A stretch of DNA of 64,000 bases from Erigeron canadensis. Taxonomy: Eukaryota; Streptophyta; Magnoliopsida; Asterales; Asteraceae. The notes below the pieces were generated by a model. It made no database searches and had not been told where the DNA came from. It saw nothing but the letters and a program-made list of their open reading frames with translations. The translations under genes were made by a program, and so were the position numbers. The stretch lies in contig NC_057762.1 in NCBI RefSeq assembly GCF_010389155.1, positions 37,198,055-37,262,054 of the forward strand, in the 5' to 3' direction. Positions 61,081 through 64,000 of this stretch are shown piece by piece. Numbering within the stretch: the stretch's first letter is position 1; every line of letters begins with the position of its first letter.

Positions 61081-64000
61081 CTAGTAGTACCGACCGCCAT
61101 AAGGTCGACCACCACCATAAGGTCGATCACCGCCATAAGGCCTGTCAGCGCCATACGGCCGGTCAGCGCCATACGGCCGGTCAGCGCCATACGGCCGGTC
61201 AGCGCCATACGGCCGGTCAGCGCCATACGGCCGGTCTACGCCATACGGCCGGTCTACGCCATAAGGCCGTTCACCACCATAAGGCCGGTCACTTCCATGG
61301 TAAGATGAATTCTGCGATTAATAAGATATCGTATGTCAACAGGGTAAAAGTCTAGAAACTTCACCGGTTGCAAAATAATGAAAGTAAAAAAGAATAAAAA
61401 AATTAAAAAAACCCTTACATCATAGTTGTAATAGTCACGTGAATGACCACCAAACCCACCTCCTGAATGTCACAAAGATAGTAGTAAGTAAAAATTAGCA
61501 ATGAAGAAACTAGATACAGTCAGATTTTACAAAAGCACATATAAAGTAAATTCAAAACCTCGATTACGAGTTGCAGCAGATGAATTTGTTGGGTCAGGGT
61601 AATCCAAGCGAGGGCGGGCTCTGCTAGACTCACTATAGCCAGGATCCTGGTCCTAAAGACCAAAAACAAAAACTTAATGATTTTATAAAAGAAAATCATG
61701 TATCTTTTCCCACAACAAAATAAAAATAAATATATAAAAAACCAGCAGTGAACTTACTGGAAAATATGGTCGTTTGACTCCACGTGAAGTATCTCCATAA
61801 GTGTGCGGGTCTTCATAATGCCTTCCACCGTAAGGTCTGCTAAATTGTTCTTCAGGGAAAATTGGTCGACCTGTCATAGGCATAAGATGATCACGACCAC
61901 CGTGTCGGGGTCTATCAACATCGTACCTAGGTGGCATAGTGCCTTGACCAGATGCATGATGTGAGCCCCTATAACTACCCCACCTCCCTCCTGCAGAACG
62001 GAAAGACAGCTTAGAGAGTGAAGGTGAAGAAAGTAAGAAGAAATTTATAATGAATATTCATATGGGTTACCAAGATTCTGTCTCTCTCTGAAAGGAGGAT
62101 GAGGACCAGCAGGCAGGTAATCCTCTGCAAAACCCATTCTACTGGTTTGACCCGGTCCATATTGATATAAACCCCTGCCTCGAGGAAAGTTCATACGATT
62201 GGAAGGAAGCGCACCTCTTCCAAAACCCCTCCCTGTAATCCAAGTTAAAAAATATATATATTATAAAATGCAGATATGACTATTATAAGCAGTCATTATA
62301 TACATACATACCAGCCCTTGAAAAGGTAGCACCAGTGCCTTGACCAATTCGGAATCCACCCGCTATTCCACCTTTCACAGCTTGAGTTTTGGGTAGAGGA
62401 TTTGAAAGCCTTGCCCTGACTTTCATCTATATGCCCAAAATATTTTGTTAGCTGAAAGTTTAAAAAATAAATAAATAAATGGTTGTAAAGTAACATTATA
62501 ATATTACTTTCAGCCTTCCGGTTCTTCTTACCTTCTCATCACCCAGTTCTCTTTTATTTATTCCATCGATGCAAGCAAGAGCAGCTTCATGAGTAGTGAA
62601 ATCAATAAATCCAAAATCCTTCCTCTTGGCAGTTGACATGTTTCGTGCAAGCATGACACGCTCAATACTACCATAATTTTTTAAATGATCCCTAACAATG
62701 TCTTCATCCCAATGAGGTGGCAGCCCGTCAACAAAGACAGACTTAACATGAGCCAAAACATCTGGGTCCGGCTCCCGCAAAGGTTCAGCAAAAGCTACTT
62801 TGGCAGTTCTATCAGGATGGCCAAAAATAGCGTCAGGTTTTTGGAGCCTTTTAAATGCAAGCATAGCATCCGGGTGACCTGAAAACTCAATGAATGCAAA
62901 ACCACGACTCAACCCTTCATGTTGTGGATCAGCAACAAGTGTGATCCTTTCAAGACCTTCAATGCCATAATCCATTAATTTTTGCTTTATCTGTCACCAT
63001 ATTGACCGTTAAAAAGTGCTCTATATGAAAGTTAACAAATATAAAACAGATTTAAAAAATGGCCTTACAGCTTCCTTTGTCCATGTATTGCAGATATTGC
63101 CCAGGAACAAAGTATCATTGTCCTCACTTGGTGCAGTTCCACACCGTTTTCCACGTATCTGACAACAAAACTTTAATTATCATTTTGACCACTAATCGAA
63201 ACAATAAAAACGATAGATTGACAGTTATACATACAACAGGATTTTTCATTTCAGCCAAAGCACGGGCTACATGTTCCTTTGTAGCAAATCTCACGAATGC
63301 ATATCCTTTGTTTTTATTACTTGGAAGTTCCTTACGCATTCGAACTTCAACAACCTCCCCAGCATTCTGAAAAACTCTCTTTACATCTTCCTCTGTGGCG
63401 TCTCGATCTAATCCACCAACAAATACCTCAAACTCTTTCCTTCTCCTCCGATCCTCTGCAGCTGCTGTAATTTCTGCTTGTTCCATATCCATCCCCAGGT
63501 CACCAAGTTCTGCCCCTTTGTCATCTGCAATCTCTTCGTCATCATATTCATCATGACCATCGTTGCCGATGTCCTTATCCTTCTCCTCGTCACTAAAACA
63601 TAATCGCTCTTGTGGATCTTCATCTTCCTTATAATCGTCGTCAATATCATTCTCCATGTCAACCGGCTCAGTCTCCAGCCCCACAATTTTATTTTCCGCC
63701 GGCAACTCTTCATTCTCCACATTTTTTTCTATTTCCACGGCAACTTCCTGATTCTCAATGACTTTCTCAAAATCAGGTGCCTCTTTTAATACTTCTTCAG
63801 GTTCCTCATCTTCATAAGGTTCTTCGTCACTTGTTTCCTTATCTTCTTTCTCATCTACTTCCTCTTTCTCCAAACTCGGTTCATGAATAGGCAACGATAT
63901 CTCTTCTGTTTCCATGTTTACTTTCTCATCCCCTTCCACCATCTCCAAACTCGGTTCCTGAACACTCAAATCTTCTTCAACCCCTTCCACATTTTCCTTC
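61081..64000 (-). CDS. Three-RRM hnRNP Q / LIF2-like RNA-binding protein, 5' end outside the window
   Basis: A nuclear RNA-binding protein of the plant SYNCRIP/hnRNP-Q group. Relatives include Arabidopsis LIF2, an LHP1 partner; function here is inferred. Exons on the minus strand: beyond 64000 to 63235, 63158-63069, 62990-62532, 62426-62312, 62232-62071, 61990-61758, 61652-61559, 61462-61419, 61311-61081. All GT..AG with consistent phases. 730 aa are visible. An acidic Glu/Asp-rich N-terminal region of about 190 aa is followed by three RRMs. RNP2/RNP1 pairs are [28 protein letters not shown] and [15 protein letters not shown] basic linker ([12 protein letters not shown]), an RG/GF-rich stretch and a C-terminal RPYG(A/V/G)(D/E) repeat end it. 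The frame stays open to the window edge without a convincing ATG, so the N terminus is missing. Confidence 0.9.
61095..61295 (-). repeat. 18-bp tandem repeats coding RPYGxD in the hnRNP Q-like tail
   Basis: About eleven units of 18 bp (plus strand GGCCGGTCAGCGCCATAC), four of them identical, encode hexapeptides DRPYGA / DRPYGV / ERPYGG before the final GGRYYY-like end. The Tyr/Gly/Arg-rich repeat is of low complexity. The multiple of three keeps the frame. Confidence 0.9.

Noticed and set aside
63990..64000. Start codon of the three-RRM protein inside the window
   Set aside because: The only ATG (63992) is in another frame and the coding frame stays open to the edge, so the true start lies beyond 64000.
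1..64000. A novel defence, biosynthetic or mobile gene system
   Set aside because: All recognisable genes belong to known plant families and are functionally unrelated neighbours; the remaining signals are transposon-derived or non-coding.

Overview
The window is plant nuclear DNA from a eudicot. It is AT-rich, with sparse genes whose introns carry GT..AG junctions, and with dense transposon debris. Five host genes are recognisable, all of land-plant families. I suspect an Asteraceae-like genome from the look of the repeats, but the sequence alone does not prove this.

Layout. 714-2920 (+) is a two-exon cytochrome P450 of the CYP84A / ferulate 5-hydroxylase type (syringyl lignin). 2921-13333 is repeats: hAT and foldback MITEs, a 2.6 kb solo LTR, and a tandem duplication that differs by one MITE. 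13334-20145 (-) is a ten-exon PHD-SWIB-Plus3-GYF-CCCH chromatin protein (NERD/C3H19/C3H44 family), with what reads as a textbook U12-type AT-AC intron. 20146-41710 has no host gene. It holds MITEs, a dead PIF/Harbinger Myb/SANT-like ORF, Helitron-like termini, a SINE with a 13-bp target duplication, and a PIF/Harbinger element (34176-39073). That element's transposase is split by an LTR retrotransposon, which itself carries a MITE. 41711-45022 (+) is a single-exon LRR receptor kinase of the MUSTACHES/At4g36180 type with a degenerate kinase active site. 45023-53087 holds a second solo LTR with ten 43-bp tandem repeats. 53088-55803 (-) is the V-ATPase proteolipid subunit c. 55804-61080 is repeats and unassigned DNA. 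61081-64000 (-) is most of a three-RRM hnRNP-Q/LIF2-like protein whose 5' end lies beyond the window.

The five genes do not form a pathway: lignin synthesis, chromatin and RNA silencing, receptor signalling, vacuolar acidification and RNA binding are simply neighbours. I found no operon-like cluster, CRISPR array or defence island. The most notable signals are the U12-type intron, the pseudokinase-like receptor, the three-level transposon nest with recoverable target duplications, an array of short palindromes in an LTR, and in-frame repeat expansions in two nuclear proteins. Exon borders were read by eye from splice consensus, reading frame and family knowledge; no alignment was run.
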